A stretch of 64,000 bases of DNA from the NCBI RefSeq assembly GCF_018860345.1, contig NZ_JAHKPJ010000011.1:124001-188000 (forward strand), given 5' to 3'. The DNA comes from Psychrosphaera sp. F3M07. GTDB lineage: Bacteria > Pseudomonadota > Gammaproteobacteria > Enterobacterales > Alteromonadaceae. The notes under the pieces were generated by a model that worked only from the letters and a program-made list of their open reading frames with translations, made no database searches and was not told the origin of the DNA. Within the stretch, counting starts at the first letter, position 1; the number at the start of each line of letters is the position of its first letter. The translations under genes were made by a program, and so were the position numbers. Shown piece after piece: positions 29,872-39,683 of the stretch.

Positions 29872-31998
29872 TTGAGAAAATTAACGTTATCCACATTTTT
29901 GACTTTATGCTCATTGCCATTACTCGCAAGCGTAACTACACCAGAAGATGCTGAAGATAAAATAACAACATCTAAAGATTCTGCTTTACCTGCAATTCCT
30001 CAAGCCACTCGCCCACCTGAACGAATTCGGGTTATTGGCAGTCGAGACTCTGGACTGGAGCTAAGTTCAGAAAAGATTTTAAAAGTGCCAGGTGCTGGCA
30101 ATGACCCAATTAGAGCAATTGAAAGTTTACCTGGCGTTGTATTAGCTAACGGATTTGCGCCAGCAGTACGTGGCAGCTCACCAAACGACATGTATTATCA
30201 AACCGACGGGGTGCCTGTTGGTTATGTTTTTCATAATGATAGCTATAGCAGCTTTCATCCTAATCTAATTAAAAGCTTTGAGTTAAAAACCGGTGCTTGG
30301 GAGTCTAGTTTTTCAGACTCAATTGGCGGTGTTATCGATACCACTTTACGAGACCCTGAAATTACTGAATTTAATGGTGTTGCTGATTTTAGTTTTTTAC
30401 GTGCAGGCATTTTAGTTGAGTCAAAACTAACTGACACCTCGGCCTTTTATTTGGCAGCTAGACAAAGTTTAATCCATATATATTTGGATGCATTACTCGA
30501 CGAGGAAGACTTTGAATTTACTCAAGCGCCAATTAACAATGATTATCAATTTAAATACATTAATTATTTAGATGACAATAATAAAATTGTTGTGCAAGCA
30601 ACTGGCGCAAATGATGATGTAGGCCTGTTGTTTTCGGATGACTCAACGGAAGTAAAACAAAACCCAGAATTAACGGGTGGTATTGGATTTGAAACCTATT
30701 ACGACAACCAAAGCATTGTTTGGACAAACGAATCTGACTACGGTCAAACTCAAGTCTATTTAAACAGACTGGTACGTAACTCAGACTTTTTTGTTGGACA
30801 AATCATTGAGCTCGACGCGATTACTACCGACACTATGTTCAAAGCAATCAATACTCAACTTGTTGGTGAAGGCACGTTAAACTCCGGTTTTGAGCTAAGA
30901 CAGCAAAACATTGATTATCAAGTTAAAGGCAAAAGCTCTCCTTGTAATAATGAATTTGAAGTCTGTGCTCCATCTTATTATTCCCCCACCGTTTCTGAAG
31001 ACGCTGAGATTGATATTAATTTTATCAATGTATTTGCCGACTATGATTTAGATTTAACCGACACTGTCATGTTACGTGTAGGTGGTGCAGTTAATAACAA
31101 TGACTTTAATGACGAAACCATTGCGGAACCAAGAGTCATGCTTAAATGGCAAGCACTTGACGAGTACCTATTTAAGTTCTCCTATGGTCAACACCACCAA
31201 TGGTTCAGACAGTATAAGTACCTATCAGAAACATTTGGTAGTTTGAATTTAAAACAGGTTAAATCACAACACTATGTCATTGGCGTTGAATACGAAGGTT
31301 ATTCTGACTGGGCATGGCGTATCGAAACATACTACAAAGATATGGAAGATCTGATTGTAAGTAATCCAGCTAATCAAGTTACTGCCTTGACTGATGCATC
31401 TGTTAGCAACGATTTAGCGCAGGCTGATAATTATTTAAATGCGGGGGCGGGTACCGCTTACGGTGTTGAATTTTTGTTAAATAAAGCGATTTCTAATAAC
31501 TGGTATGGTTGGTTAAGCATTGCGTACAGTAAAACAGAACGAACCAATCAACTGACTGGTGAAAAACTCAATTATGAGTTTGATAAACCTTGGATTATCA
31601 ACATAGTCAGTAATTATGAATTTAACGATAGATGGCAACTAGGTGGTCGCTGGCGTTTTCAAAGTGGATCTTTATACACCCCGATAAATGGCGCAACACC
31701 AATCTACCCTTTAGTTGATAATATGCCAGATAGCAGCCAACCTCCTATATTTTACGATCCTAATGAAGGGGCTATTAATTCACAGCGCTTAGATGATTTT
31801 CACCGCTTAGATATACGTTTAGATTACAAAACTCAGTGGTGGGGAAAAGACACAAATGTGTATTTCGAAATCCTCAATGCATACGGCAAACAAAGCTTAT
31901 CCGGTTATGAATATAACGAAGATTATTCTGAAAAAGAGCCTGAGTATCAATTCCCAGAATCACCAATTCCATCCATCGGTATTCAAATTGAGTTTTAA
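29872..31998 (+). CDS. TonB-dependent outer-membrane receptor
   Basis: 708 residues. A signal peptide (LTLSTFLTLCSLPLLASV) is followed by an atypically long linker, then a plug domain (DPIRAIESLPGVVLANGFAPAVRGSSPNDMYYQTDGVPVG) and a 22-strand-type barrel ending in QIEF, with the C-terminal Phe needed for BAM insertion. No TonB-box or siderophore signature that names a ligand is seen. The plug (PGVV, RGSSPND) is like receptors with a carboxypeptidase-like extension removed. The start is TTG preceded by AGGA. Single gene with a terminator at 32033. Confidence 0.9.
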   Translation: MRKLTLSTFLTLCSLPLLASVTTPEDAEDKITTSKDSALPAIPQATRPPERIRVIGSRDSGLELSSEKILKVPGAGNDPIRAIESLPGVVLANGFAPAVRGSSPNDMYYQTDGVPVGYVFHNDSYSSFHPNLIKSFELKTGAWESSFSDSIGGVIDTTLRDPEITEFNGVADFSFLRAGILVESKLTDTSAFYLAARQSLIHIYLDALLDEEDFEFTQAPINNDYQFKYINYLDDNNKIVVQATGANDDVGLLFSDDSTEVKQNPELTGGIGFETYYDNQSIVWTNESDYGQTQVYLNRLVRNSDFFVGQIIELDAITTDTMFKAINTQLVGEGTLNSGFELRQQNIDYQVKGKSSPCNNEFEVCAPSYYSPTVSEDAEIDINFINVFADYDLDLTDTVMLRVGGAVNNNDFNDETIAEPRVMLKWQALDEYLFKFSYGQHHQWFRQYKYLSETFGSLNLKQVKSQHYVIGVEYEGYSDWAWRIETYYKDMEDLIVSNPANQVTALTDASVSNDLAQADNYLNAGAGTAYGVEFLLNKAISNNWYGWLSIAYSKTERTNQLTGEKLNYEFDKPWIINIVSNYEFNDRWQLGGRWRFQSGSLYTPINGATPIYPLVDNMPDSSQPPIFYDPNEGAINSQRLDDFHRLDIRLDYKTQWWGKDTNVYFEILNAYGKQSLSGYEYNEDYSEKEPEYQFPESPIPSIGIQIEF

Positions 31999-32032
31999 TA
32001 ACTTAACTTAAACAAACAAATATCACTTATCT

Positions 32033-32057
32033 AAGGCTAGTTTATCTAGCCTTTTTA
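32033..32057 (+). terminator. Rho-independent terminator after the TonB receptor gene
   Basis: Stem AAGGCTAG/CTAGCCTT (32033-32040 with 32046-32053), loop of five, then T run. Confidence 0.87.
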
Positions 32058-32138
32058 ATACCTGCCTAAAAATTGTATATACCTAGTTCCAAGTTAAATT
32101 TCATCCGTAATAAATAGAGTAAATATTTAAGATAAAAC

Positions 32139-32152
32139 TTGATCTAGGTCAA
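32139..32152 (+). promoter_or_regulatory. FNR-type operator upstream of the gbsR-like/cioAB operon
   Basis: TTGATCTAGGTCAA matches the FNR consensus TTGAT-N4-ATCAA at nine of ten defined bases. It is 49 nt upstream of the regulator's ATG. FNR/ANR proteins regulate alternative oxidase genes in other gammaproteobacteria; the direction of control here is not shown. Confidence 0.65.
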
Positions 32153-32163
32153 TTTAAGTTTTA

Positions 32164-32187
32164 AAGTTTCAGAAATTACTGAAACTT
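32164..32187 (+). promoter_or_regulatory. Perfect palindrome, likely operator before the GbsR-type gene
   Basis: AAGTTTCAG-N6-CTGAAACTT, a nine-base perfect inverted repeat ending 13 nt before the ATG. A winged-helix dimer such as the GbsR-type product could bind it for autoregulation; a role as an mRNA hairpin is the alternative. Confidence 0.55.
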
Positions 32188-32200
32188 CAGAAGAGTCGAT

Positions 32201-32752
32201 ATGTTATTAAGTCCAAAGTTAGAAACGTTTGTAATGCATTGTGGCGAAATGGGTAGTCGTTGGGGCTTTAACCGTACCGTTGGACAAATGATCGGATTGA
32301 TCATTGTTAGCGAACATCCAGTCAGTGCAAATGATTTAGCCGAATCTTTAAATATTTCCCGTGGCAATGTCAGCATGGGAATTAAAGAGTTACAGTCTTG
32401 GCGTTTAATCCAAGTGCAACATATTCAAGGTGATAGAAAAGACTATTATGCGCCGGCTGGCAGTATATGGGATTTAGCGACTCGTGTGTTTGAAGAACGC
32501 CGTAAACGAGAAATGGACCCAACATTATCTTTATTACGCTCAAGTATTTTGGACCAACCCGCCAATCAACAAGAAATTTACGCCCAAGAGAAAATGCATG
32601 AAATTCACGACTTGCTTGAATCTGTAACGATGTGGGCAAGTGAATTACAAAACATGAGTCCAGATAAATTAAAAACCTTAATGAAGCTAGGTGCCGGCGT
32701 TGGCAAAGTATTAGACATGAAAGATAAATTTCTGAAATCTGGTAACAATTAA
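32201..32752 (+). CDS. GbsR/MarR-family transcriptional regulator
   Basis: 183 residues. Winged-helix domain: RTVGQMIGLIIVSEHPVSANDLAESLNISRGNVSMGIKELQSWRLIQVQHIQGDRKDYYAP, the GbsR-type arrangement in which DNA binding occupies the first 100 residues and a helical dimerisation tail follows. It is 42 nt upstream of cioA on the same strand and probably co-transcribed, a pairing I take as local control of the oxidase. An FNR-type box and a perfect palindrome precede it. Confidence 0.88.
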   Translation: MLLSPKLETFVMHCGEMGSRWGFNRTVGQMIGLIIVSEHPVSANDLAESLNISRGNVSMGIKELQSWRLIQVQHIQGDRKDYYAPAGSIWDLATRVFEERRKREMDPTLSLLRSSILDQPANQQEIYAQEKMHEIHDLLESVTMWASELQNMSPDKLKTLMKLGAGVGKVLDMKDKFLKSGNN

Positions 32753-32794
32753 TTATCGAATTCCCTATTAATTAACTCGCAGTACGAGGCCCAA

Positions 32795-34159
32795 ATGTTA
32801 GACACTTTGATGTTATCTCGGATCCAATTTGCCACTAATATCAGTTTTCATATTTTATTTCCAACCATCACCATTGCCCTATGTTGGTTTTTACTGTTTT
32901 TTAAAATTCGTTTTGATCAAACAGGTGATCCAATTTGGATGCGAGCCTATCGATTTTGGGTCAAAATTTTTGCTTTAACTTTTGCATTAGGTGTTGTGAG
33001 TGGCATTACCATGTCGTTCCAATTTGGCACTAACTGGCCAGGTTTTATGGAAACAGTAGGGAATATCGCGGGGCCATTACTAGGTTACGAAGTATTAACG
33101 GCCTTTTTCTTAGAAGCGACTTTTTTGGGTATCATGTTATTTGGCATCAAACGCGTCCCTCCTAAGATACATACACTAGCTACCGCGATTGTTGCTTTAG
33201 GTACAACCCTTTCTGCCTTTTGGATACTGTCGTTAAATTCATGGATGCACACACCTACCGGTTATGAAATGAGAGATGGTGTTGCCTTTCCTGTTGACTG
33301 GTTTGCCATCATCTTTAACCCGTCCTTCCCTTATCGTTTTTTCCATATGCTAATTGCATCAGCAATCACCGCTTCATTTTTAATTGCGGGCATCAGTGCA
33401 TATCGATTATTACGTGGAGACAACAAACGAGCGCCTAAATTAACGTTAAAAGTAGCGTTAACCGCCGCTATGTTACTTACCCCGCTACAAGCTTTTGTCG
33501 GTGATTTACATGGGTTAAATACTTTAGAACATCAACCACAAAAAATTGCGGCCATGGAAGGAGTCTGGGAAACAGAACAAGGTGCTCCACTGTTATTATT
33601 TGCCATTCCAGATGAAGAGACCCGCAGTAATCATTTTGAAATTGGTGTGCCCTACATGGCTAGTTTAATACTAACTCATGATATGAATGGTGAAATTAAA
33701 GGGCTTAATGAATTTGTAGGCAAACACCCGCCAGTTAAACCAGTTTTTTATTCATTCAGAATTATGGTTGGTTTGGGGTTGTTCATGTTACTAACCGCTT
33801 GGGTTGCTCGTCTCACTTTATACAACAGAAATGAACTGCCTCCATGGATGTTAAAAGTACTCGTAGCTTTAAGTTTCTCTGGTTGGGTTGCCACTTTAGC
33901 CGGTTGGTACGTTACTGAAATTGGCCGACAACCTTACCTCGTTACCGACATATTAACCGTGAAACAAGCGGCTACCGACATCGCATCATCAAATGTCGCA
34001 ATATCTTTGGCCTTATATTCCATTGTGTATATCGGTCTATTGTATGCGTATTTACACACCATTTTTGTGATGGCTCGTAGAGCGGTTGAAATCGAAGAAA
34101 TAAGCGACAATGAAATGAACAAATCAACACTAAACACATTGGAGAATAACCATGTTTGA
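32795..34159 (+). CDS. cioA: Cyanide-insensitive (bd-type) quinol oxidase subunit I
   Basis: 454 residues with about nine membrane helices. Oxidises quinol and reduces O2 to water using haems b and d, without pumping protons. Haem ligands by alignment with E. coli CydA: His19 (NISFHILFP) and His184 (RFFHMLIAS). Proton-channel glutamates Glu99 and Glu107 are at the same numbers as in CydA. The quinol-binding Q-loop is of the short type, placing it in the CIO group, which resists cyanide and tends to work in stress or respiratory-inhibitor conditions. Overlaps cioB by eight bases. Confidence 0.93.
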   Translation: MLDTLMLSRIQFATNISFHILFPTITIALCWFLLFFKIRFDQTGDPIWMRAYRFWVKIFALTFALGVVSGITMSFQFGTNWPGFMETVGNIAGPLLGYEVLTAFFLEATFLGIMLFGIKRVPPKIHTLATAIVALGTTLSAFWILSLNSWMHTPTGYEMRDGVAFPVDWFAIIFNPSFPYRFFHMLIASAITASFLIAGISAYRLLRGDNKRAPKLTLKVALTAAMLLTPLQAFVGDLHGLNTLEHQPQKIAAMEGVWETEQGAPLLLFAIPDEETRSNHFEIGVPYMASLILTHDMNGEIKGLNEFVGKHPPVKPVFYSFRIMVGLGLFMLLTAWVARLTLYNRNELPPWMLKVLVALSFSGWVATLAGWYVTEIGRQPYLVTDILTVKQAATDIASSNVAISLALYSIVYIGLLYAYLHTIFVMARRAVEIEEISDNEMNKSTLNTLENNHV

Positions 34160-35150
34160 TCAAAACACACTGGCGGTGATCTTCGTTGGGTTAATGGGAT
34201 TATCGGTATTAATGTATGCCATATTAGATGGTTATGATCTCGGCGTTGGAATGTTAATACCAACTGATAATAGTGAACACGCTGATATCATGGTGGCATC
34301 CATAGGGCCTTTCTGGGATGCCAACGAAACTTGGTTAGTGTTAGCGGTTGGATTGTTATTAATTGCCTTCCCAGCTGCGCACAGTTTCACGCTTAAAGCC
34401 CTTTATTTGCCAGCAACCTTTATGTTAATTGGCCTTATTCTGCGTGGTGTTGCCTTTGATTTTAGAGCTAAAGCGTCATTTAGCCATCAACCAACATGGA
34501 ACAAAATATTTAAGTTAGGTTCGTTAATTGCTTCATTAACACAAGGTTATATGTTGGGTATGTACGTAAACGGATTTGATACATCAATAACAGGTTATTT
34601 ATTCGCAACCCTTAGTGCTATTGGAGTTAGCTCGGCTTACTGCTTTATTGGGGCAACGTGGTTGGTTATGAAAACCGAAGGGGAATTACAGCTTAAATCG
34701 ATAAAGGTGGCGCAACGCACACTTATCATCGCATTTATAGGCATTGCTGCGGTATCCGCTACCAACTTACTATTTAATCCCGACATTTATGTAAAATGGT
34801 TTACTTTCCCTAACATCCTATTTTTGATGCCTATACCTATTGTATGTGCTGCCTTATTTGCATTGGCTTTTGTTTTATTAAGGCGTTTACAAAACAATCC
34901 AGAACACGGCGCAGGTTTACCCTTTTTCCTTTGCATTTTAATATTCACATTAAGCTTTGCTGGATTAGGTTTTAGTTTCTTCCCTTATATAGTGCCAAAT
35001 CAATTAACTATTTGGCAGGCCGTGGCTGCGCCAGAATCCCTTAACTTCTTGTTATATGGCGCAATCGTCGTGGTCCCAACGATCTTAATGTATACCGCTT
35101 ATTCATATCGAGTTTTCTGGGGTAAGGTACAAGAGTTACGGTATTATTAA
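34152..35150 (+). CDS. cioB: Cyanide-insensitive (bd-type) quinol oxidase subunit II
   Basis: 332 residues, about eight membrane helices; pairs with subunit I. Family stretch YAILDGYDLGVGMLIP and GPFWDANETWLVLAVGLLLIAFP are the classic CydB signature. Length fits CioB (about 335) rather than CydB (379). The GGAG ribosome site and ATG lie inside the end of cioA, giving translational coupling. No cydX-like small gene follows. Confidence 0.93.
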   Translation: MFDQNTLAVIFVGLMGLSVLMYAILDGYDLGVGMLIPTDNSEHADIMVASIGPFWDANETWLVLAVGLLLIAFPAAHSFTLKALYLPATFMLIGLILRGVAFDFRAKASFSHQPTWNKIFKLGSLIASLTQGYMLGMYVNGFDTSITGYLFATLSAIGVSSAYCFIGATWLVMKTEGELQLKSIKVAQRTLIIAFIGIAAVSATNLLFNPDIYVKWFTFPNILFLMPIPIVCAALFALAFVLLRRLQNNPEHGAGLPFFLCILIFTLSFAGLGFSFFPYIVPNQLTIWQAVAAPESLNFLLYGAIVVVPTILMYTAYSYRVFWGKVQELRYY

Positions 35151-35210
35151 TGTCATCAACTTTTATTCCCCCTAAACCTTAAATGGGGTATATCAGTTAA
35201 AAGTAATAAT

Positions 35211-35245
35211 CATGTCACCTCAGCATAAATGATTGAGGTGACATG
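35211..35245. repeat. 12-bp perfect inverted repeat downstream of cioB
   Basis: CATGTCACCTCA and its exact complement around an 11-base loop. It lies 61 nt past cioB and lacks a T run, so it is not a standard terminator. It may protect the 3' end of the message or bind a protein. Confidence 0.6.
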
Positions 35246-35355
35246 ACGTAAATAAAATGACAGATAAATAATAACAACAGACCTAAAGTTATAATTGACT
35301 TTTATCCCTCGCTAACGAATGCTGATGTTTTAATTGAACTGAAACTACATTCGTT

Positions 35356-36171
35356 ATGATCTTAAATTCTATTCGACTTACCTTACTTTCCTCATTATTG
35401 GCATCAGTTACTTTTTCCGTTAGAGCCGATACATTATCTGACTTAAAAAATGTATTAACTAACTTACATGATGATGGCGCATTAGCTGTTGAGTACACCT
35501 CCAAATACACACAAAACCGTGGTAAGCAGTCTGATTTAAAAACCAAAAAAGGGTTTATCACATTATCTGCAAGTTACAACGAAAAAGGCTTACAGGTAGC
35601 GTATAACAAAGAAATACTCGATAAAGTCGCACTAGAAGAAACACTCAAAGAACAAGATGAAAACGCCGACACGCCTACGTTAAATGCCATGTACCGCGTA
35701 GAAAGTTCTGATTTATTAGAGATGATGTCTGCAGCCCCATCATTATTACGTTTTATTAATAAAGCTAAATTTAAGACGGAAAAACAAGTTCAGTTTCAAG
35801 ATACACAAGCCACTGAACTTATGTTTGATATGCCATTGGAAAGCATCATCACAGACCAAGAAACCCGAGATCATGTTGACGACTTTAAAGGGCAGTTCCG
35901 CTTGCTCGTCAACAGCAACAATATCCCCATTGAAAGCGAATTGACCTTCACAGGTAGTGGCAGTGCTTATGTTTTTTTTAGCATAAAACTCGCGCAAACA
36001 ATTACCAATCAATATCAACTCTTGGGCAGTAGACTGGTTAATACAGGGCAATCTTATAGCAGAAAACAATCATCTACTTTTGGACAGTCTGATTCAAATG
36101 GCGAAAAGAAATTAACTATTTTGGCTGATAATAATGAATTTGAGAGGAAGGATTTAACCTGTAAGTTATAA
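35356..36171 (+). CDS. Periplasmic protein of unknown function
   Basis: 271 residues with a signal peptide (LTLLSSLLASVTFSVRA, cut before DTLSDLK). The body is hydrophilic, beta-rich to the eye (FITLSASYNEKGLQVAYNKEIL, LTFTGSGSAYVFFSIKLAQ), without motifs I recognise; a serine-rich patch and a final CKL are present. No operon partner: 205 nt from cioB and 105 nt before cheV, same strand. I do not assign a function. Confidence 0.65.
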   Translation: MILNSIRLTLLSSLLASVTFSVRADTLSDLKNVLTNLHDDGALAVEYTSKYTQNRGKQSDLKTKKGFITLSASYNEKGLQVAYNKEILDKVALEETLKEQDENADTPTLNAMYRVESSDLLEMMSAAPSLLRFINKAKFKTEKQVQFQDTQATELMFDMPLESIITDQETRDHVDDFKGQFRLLVNSNNIPIESELTFTGSGSAYVFFSIKLAQTITNQYQLLGSRLVNTGQSYSRKQSSTFGQSDSNGEKKLTILADNNEFERKDLTCKL

Positions 36172-36276
36172 TTTTTGGAGCATATCAATTATGGGCAATT
36201 ACTGACTTATCCTATAAAATTCCGTTATCATTTTAACTATTTATAAAAAGTTAATTTTCAGAGGAAAGGTTTAAAT

Positions 36277-37158
36277 ATGCAGTCCAAATCTAGCCAGTCA
36301 CAAGGGTTATTGCTTTTTAAATTAACTCAATTGCAAAATTTTGCATTAGGTACTTTGAAGATACAAGAAATTGTTCCTTATCAAGCGCTTACTCAAATAC
36401 CTAAATCAAACCCTAATGTACTTGGGGCCGTACACATTAGAGGCAAATCCATTGCGGTTATCGACATGGCCGCTGCCGTTGGTTACCCTCCCATCTTAGA
36501 AGCCGATAGAGACTCTGCGGTTATTTTAATTACTGATTGTAGCCGTATAACGGTTGGTTTTTTAATAAGAAAAGTAGAACGTATTATTGAATGTAATTGG
36601 AAAAGTATTGAGCCTCCGCCTCAACAATTAGGCCATAAAACATACATTACAGGTATTACACGCTATGAAGACACGCTAATTCAGTTACTAGATATTGAAT
36701 TACTGCTCGCACAAATTCTTCCTGATGACGCCGATACCGCAATTGAAATTACAGGCGTTCAAAAAGGGTTATTGCAAAATTCACATATTTTACTCGTTGA
36801 TGACTCCGCAACCGCACGTAAACAGTTAGAAAACGCGCTAACAAATATCGATGTACCGTTTAAAGTTTGTAACAATGGCAATGATGCATTAGCCGTTATG
36901 AAAGCTTGTGCGGCCGAAGACAACCCAATTGATATCCTAGTCAGTGATATAGAAATGCCGGGGTTAGATGGATACGAGCTTGCATTTGAAGTTCGAGATA
37001 CTAGCTTTTTAGCCAACACCTACATAATTCTTCACAGCTCTCTTTCCAGCAGTATGAGTGTCACCCGGGCAACCGAAGTGGGCGCTGACGTGGCATTAAC
37101 AAAATTTGAAGCACAAGAACTTGTCAATGCCATGTTACGGGGAGCGAGTAAGAAATAG
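36277..37158 (+). CDS. cheV: Chemotaxis coupling protein CheV
   Basis: 293 residues. An N-terminal CheW domain (VLGAVHIRGKSIAVIDMAAAVGYP) couples receptors to CheA, and a C-terminal receiver domain modulates it. Receiver residues: acidic pair D175/D176 in ILLVDDSATAR, phosphoacceptor D224 in VSDIEMPGLDG, and Lys276 in ALTKFEA. Single gene here; the core che cluster is not in the window, though a chemoreceptor is encoded at 62 kb. Confidence 0.95.
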   Translation: MQSKSSQSQGLLLFKLTQLQNFALGTLKIQEIVPYQALTQIPKSNPNVLGAVHIRGKSIAVIDMAAAVGYPPILEADRDSAVILITDCSRITVGFLIRKVERIIECNWKSIEPPPQQLGHKTYITGITRYEDTLIQLLDIELLLAQILPDDADTAIEITGVQKGLLQNSHILLVDDSATARKQLENALTNIDVPFKVCNNGNDALAVMKACAAEDNPIDILVSDIEMPGLDGYELAFEVRDTSFLANTYIILHSSLSSSMSVTRATEVGADVALTKFEAQELVNAMLRGASKK

Positions 37159-37278
37159 TTCTTAATCTTTTTTCCATTAAAGAATAAAAAGCTGCTGCAC
37201 CTGTGACATCATCAATAATACCTAGTGAATTAGTGGTAATTTATTAACTAGCTCTGGAGTTTTAATTCCAAAACAAAA

Positions 37279-37701
37279 TTATATTTCTTCACCAGTCGCG
37301 TTCAAATGCGACTGCATTCGTTCTAACAAAGCGCCTTCAATTGGTACTGCTTTGCCTGTTTTCTGATCCAACACGACAAATGTAATGTCCGCATCGGCTA
37401 CCGCAACGTCAGTGCCTGCAATTGTGATCTTTTGATTAAACACAGCGCTTTTACCCCCCACTTTAGACAAAGAAGTTTCAATGTTTAAAGTATGTCCCAT
37501 CGTGGCAGACGCTCTATAATTAATATTGATATTCACAATGACCCAAGCCAAACCTAAAGATTGGAAAAACTCAATATCGCCACTTTCTTCTAAATACTCC
37601 CAACGAGCTTCTTCTAAAAACTCTAAATATCGCGCATTGTTCACATGCTGATAAATATCTAAATGAAAACCGCGAACTTTGATTTGAGATGTGTGACTCA
37701 T
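37279..37701 (-). CDS. fadM: Long-chain acyl-CoA thioesterase FadM (hot-dog fold)
   Basis: 140 residues. Aligns along its length with E. coli FadM/YbaW: SQIKVRGFHLDIYQHVNNAR, YLEFLEEARWEYLEESG, VNININYRASATMG, and DADITFVVLDQKTGKAVPIEG. Asp15 is the likely catalytic residue. FadM removes acyl-CoAs that stall beta-oxidation and belongs to the FadR regulon in E. coli; I see no FadR box in the 59-nt gap to rbgA, from which it may be transcribed. Confidence 0.93.
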   Translation of the reverse strand: MSHTSQIKVRGFHLDIYQHVNNARYLEFLEEARWEYLEESGDIEFFQSLGLAWVIVNININYRASATMGHTLNIETSLSKVGGKSAVFNQKITIAGTDVAVADADITFVVLDQKTGKAVPIEGALLERMQSHLNATGEEI

Positions 37702-37760
37702 TTTATTCCTATCTTAATGTTCAATACCGAATTTGGCATGAATATGCCTTGATAATACTT

Positions 37761-38693
37761 TTATTTATTACGACGTTTTTTCTTTTTCTTATTATCTTCA
37801 AACGCTTGTTTCTTTGCTAAACGTTCCGCTTCTTGAATTTTACCAATGGCTTTCGCCTCTATGCCTTGCTCAACCGTTTCCAAAGTAATGGCACCTAGCG
37901 TACCTGAGCGGTAATCATTTAATATGATCTCAGACACTTTATATAAGTCAGCAATACCGCCTTTACGTACACATGCACGATTAACGGCTATCGCATCCAT
38001 CACCTCTATTGGAGTAGCTGGCATGTCTTTTAATTGGTAACGTTCAATTAATAGTTCTGGGTAATGTTCCATCAAATATTCAATGGCGTAATAGGCTATG
38101 TCTTCTTTTTCAGTAACGGTATCTTTAATGCCGCCTGTGATAGCTAACCTATACCCGCAGTCTTCTGGCTCTAATTTAGGCCATAAAAATCCGGGCGTAT
38201 CATGCAATACAATATTGTTGTCTAAACGAATACGCTGTTGGGCTTTAGTCACACCCGCTTCGTTACCCGTTTTCGCAATAATACGGTCCGCCAAAATATT
38301 AATAGTGGTGGACTTACCTACATTTGGAATACCACAAATCAGCGCACGCAATTGTTTATCTTGGCTAACTCGATGTGGCACCATTTCTGAGATGACATTT
38401 AATAAATCTTTAATTTGTTTTGTATCTTGTGATGTGACAGCAATTGCCGTGATACCACGTTCTTGCTGTAAATGTTCTAACCATCGTTGGGTTTGAATTG
38501 GATCAGCCAAGTCACTTTTATTTAAGATTTTAAGTACCGGAGTATCACCTCTAAGTTCTGGAACTAAAGGATTTTCACTAGAAAATGGAATTCTGGCATC
38601 AAGTATTTCTATGATCACGTCTACCTGAGGCATGATCTCTGCAATTTCTTTACGAGCTTTGTGCATATGGCCCGGAAACCAGTTAATTGCCAT
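37761..38693 (-). CDS. rbgA: Ribosome biogenesis GTPase YlqF/RbgA
   Basis: 310 residues, a circularly permuted GTPase: the G4 motif NKSD comes first (about residue 58), and G1 GIPNVGKST (about 122-130) and G3 DTPG (about 167) follow. This order defines the YlqF/RbgA class, which matures the 50S subunit by promoting uL16 and associated steps. The N terminus INWFPGHMHKARKEI is diagnostic, and the C-terminal tail is lysine-rich (KKKKKRRNK), suited to rRNA. GGAG precedes the ATG. Confidence 0.95.
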   Translation of the reverse strand: MAINWFPGHMHKARKEIAEIMPQVDVIIEILDARIPFSSENPLVPELRGDTPVLKILNKSDLADPIQTQRWLEHLQQERGITAIAVTSQDTKQIKDLLNVISEMVPHRVSQDKQLRALICGIPNVGKSTTINILADRIIAKTGNEAGVTKAQQRIRLDNNIVLHDTPGFLWPKLEPEDCGYRLAITGGIKDTVTEKEDIAYYAIEYLMEHYPELLIERYQLKDMPATPIEVMDAIAVNRACVRKGGIADLYKVSEIILNDYRSGTLGAITLETVEQGIEAKAIGKIQEAERLAKKQAFEDNKKKKKRRNK

Positions 38694-38894
38694 TTTATCT
38701 CCGTTCTATTTATCCGAAATGATTTCGAACTTAAGTTAATTGCCGTGATTTTACCGTGTTTATCTCACTTCATAAACGACTAATTGATTGTTTTAACTTT
38801 TACTTATAAATATTAGTCATAATTGTTGCCGAACATTGAAAAGCAGCCCACCTACCACCACAATAATAACCAAGTAAAATAATGGAAATGAATT

Positions 38895-39557
38895 ATGAAA
38901 ACAGCAGTTATTACCGGCGCTAACCGTGGTATTGGTCTGGCGTTAAGCCAACAACTTGCAGCCAAAGGTTGGGATATTATTGCAATTTGCCGTTCTGAAT
39001 CTGAAGAGATAGAGGCTATTGCCAGCATGGTTATTTCAGGAATTGATGTCACTAACCCTGAAGATATCCAACAGATTAAAAAAGTCATTGGCGATCAACA
39101 AGTCGATTTATTGATCAACAATGCAGGTTTATTAAAAGACGAAGTGCTTGGAAAAATTGATTACGACTCATTACGTGAACAGTTTGAAATCAATGCATTA
39201 TCGCCATTACAAGTCACGGAAGCATTAATTCCAAACATGGTGGTGGGCAGTAAAATTGCAAACATCACGAGTAGAATGGGCTCTATCGCAGACAATGACT
39301 CTGGTGGTCGATATGGGTATCGCGCGTCTAAAGCAGCTTTAAATGCAATTGGTAAATCCCTAGCAGAAGATTTAAAAACTAAAGGCATTGCTGTTGCGCA
39401 ATTACACCCGGGCTGGGTACAAACGCGTATGGTTGAATTTAGTGGTTTGATCACAACAGAACAATCTGCAGCAGGTTTAATTGAACGCATTGAACAATTG
39501 GACTTATCAACAAGCGGTGGCTTTTGGCATTCCAATGGCGAAGAGCTGCCTTGGTAA
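38895..39557 (+). CDS. Short-chain dehydrogenase/reductase
   Basis: 220 residues. Classical SDR: NAD(P)-binding GANRGIG (residues 8-14), NNAG (75-78), catalytic Ser near NITSRMGS, and YRASK with Tyr142 and Lys146. The length and the late HPGWVQTRMVEF match the small C-factor-like or sniffer-type carbonyl reductases. The substrate is unknown. The gene is followed by ppiB after 126 nt with no visible terminator. Confidence 0.9.
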   Translation: MKTAVITGANRGIGLALSQQLAAKGWDIIAICRSESEEIEAIASMVISGIDVTNPEDIQQIKKVIGDQQVDLLINNAGLLKDEVLGKIDYDSLREQFEINALSPLQVTEALIPNMVVGSKIANITSRMGSIADNDSGGRYGYRASKAALNAIGKSLAEDLKTKGIAVAQLHPGWVQTRMVEFSGLITTEQSAAGLIERIEQLDLSTSGGFWHSNGEELPW

Positions 39558-39683
39558 TCCCTTAATTTAATAATATCAATTATATAAAAAACGGTCGTGT
39601 TTATTACTGTACAACCCTATAAATCAAATGGGTTATTGGGTACAATCCGGCACAAAATTAAAATCTAATTATTAGGAAATATT

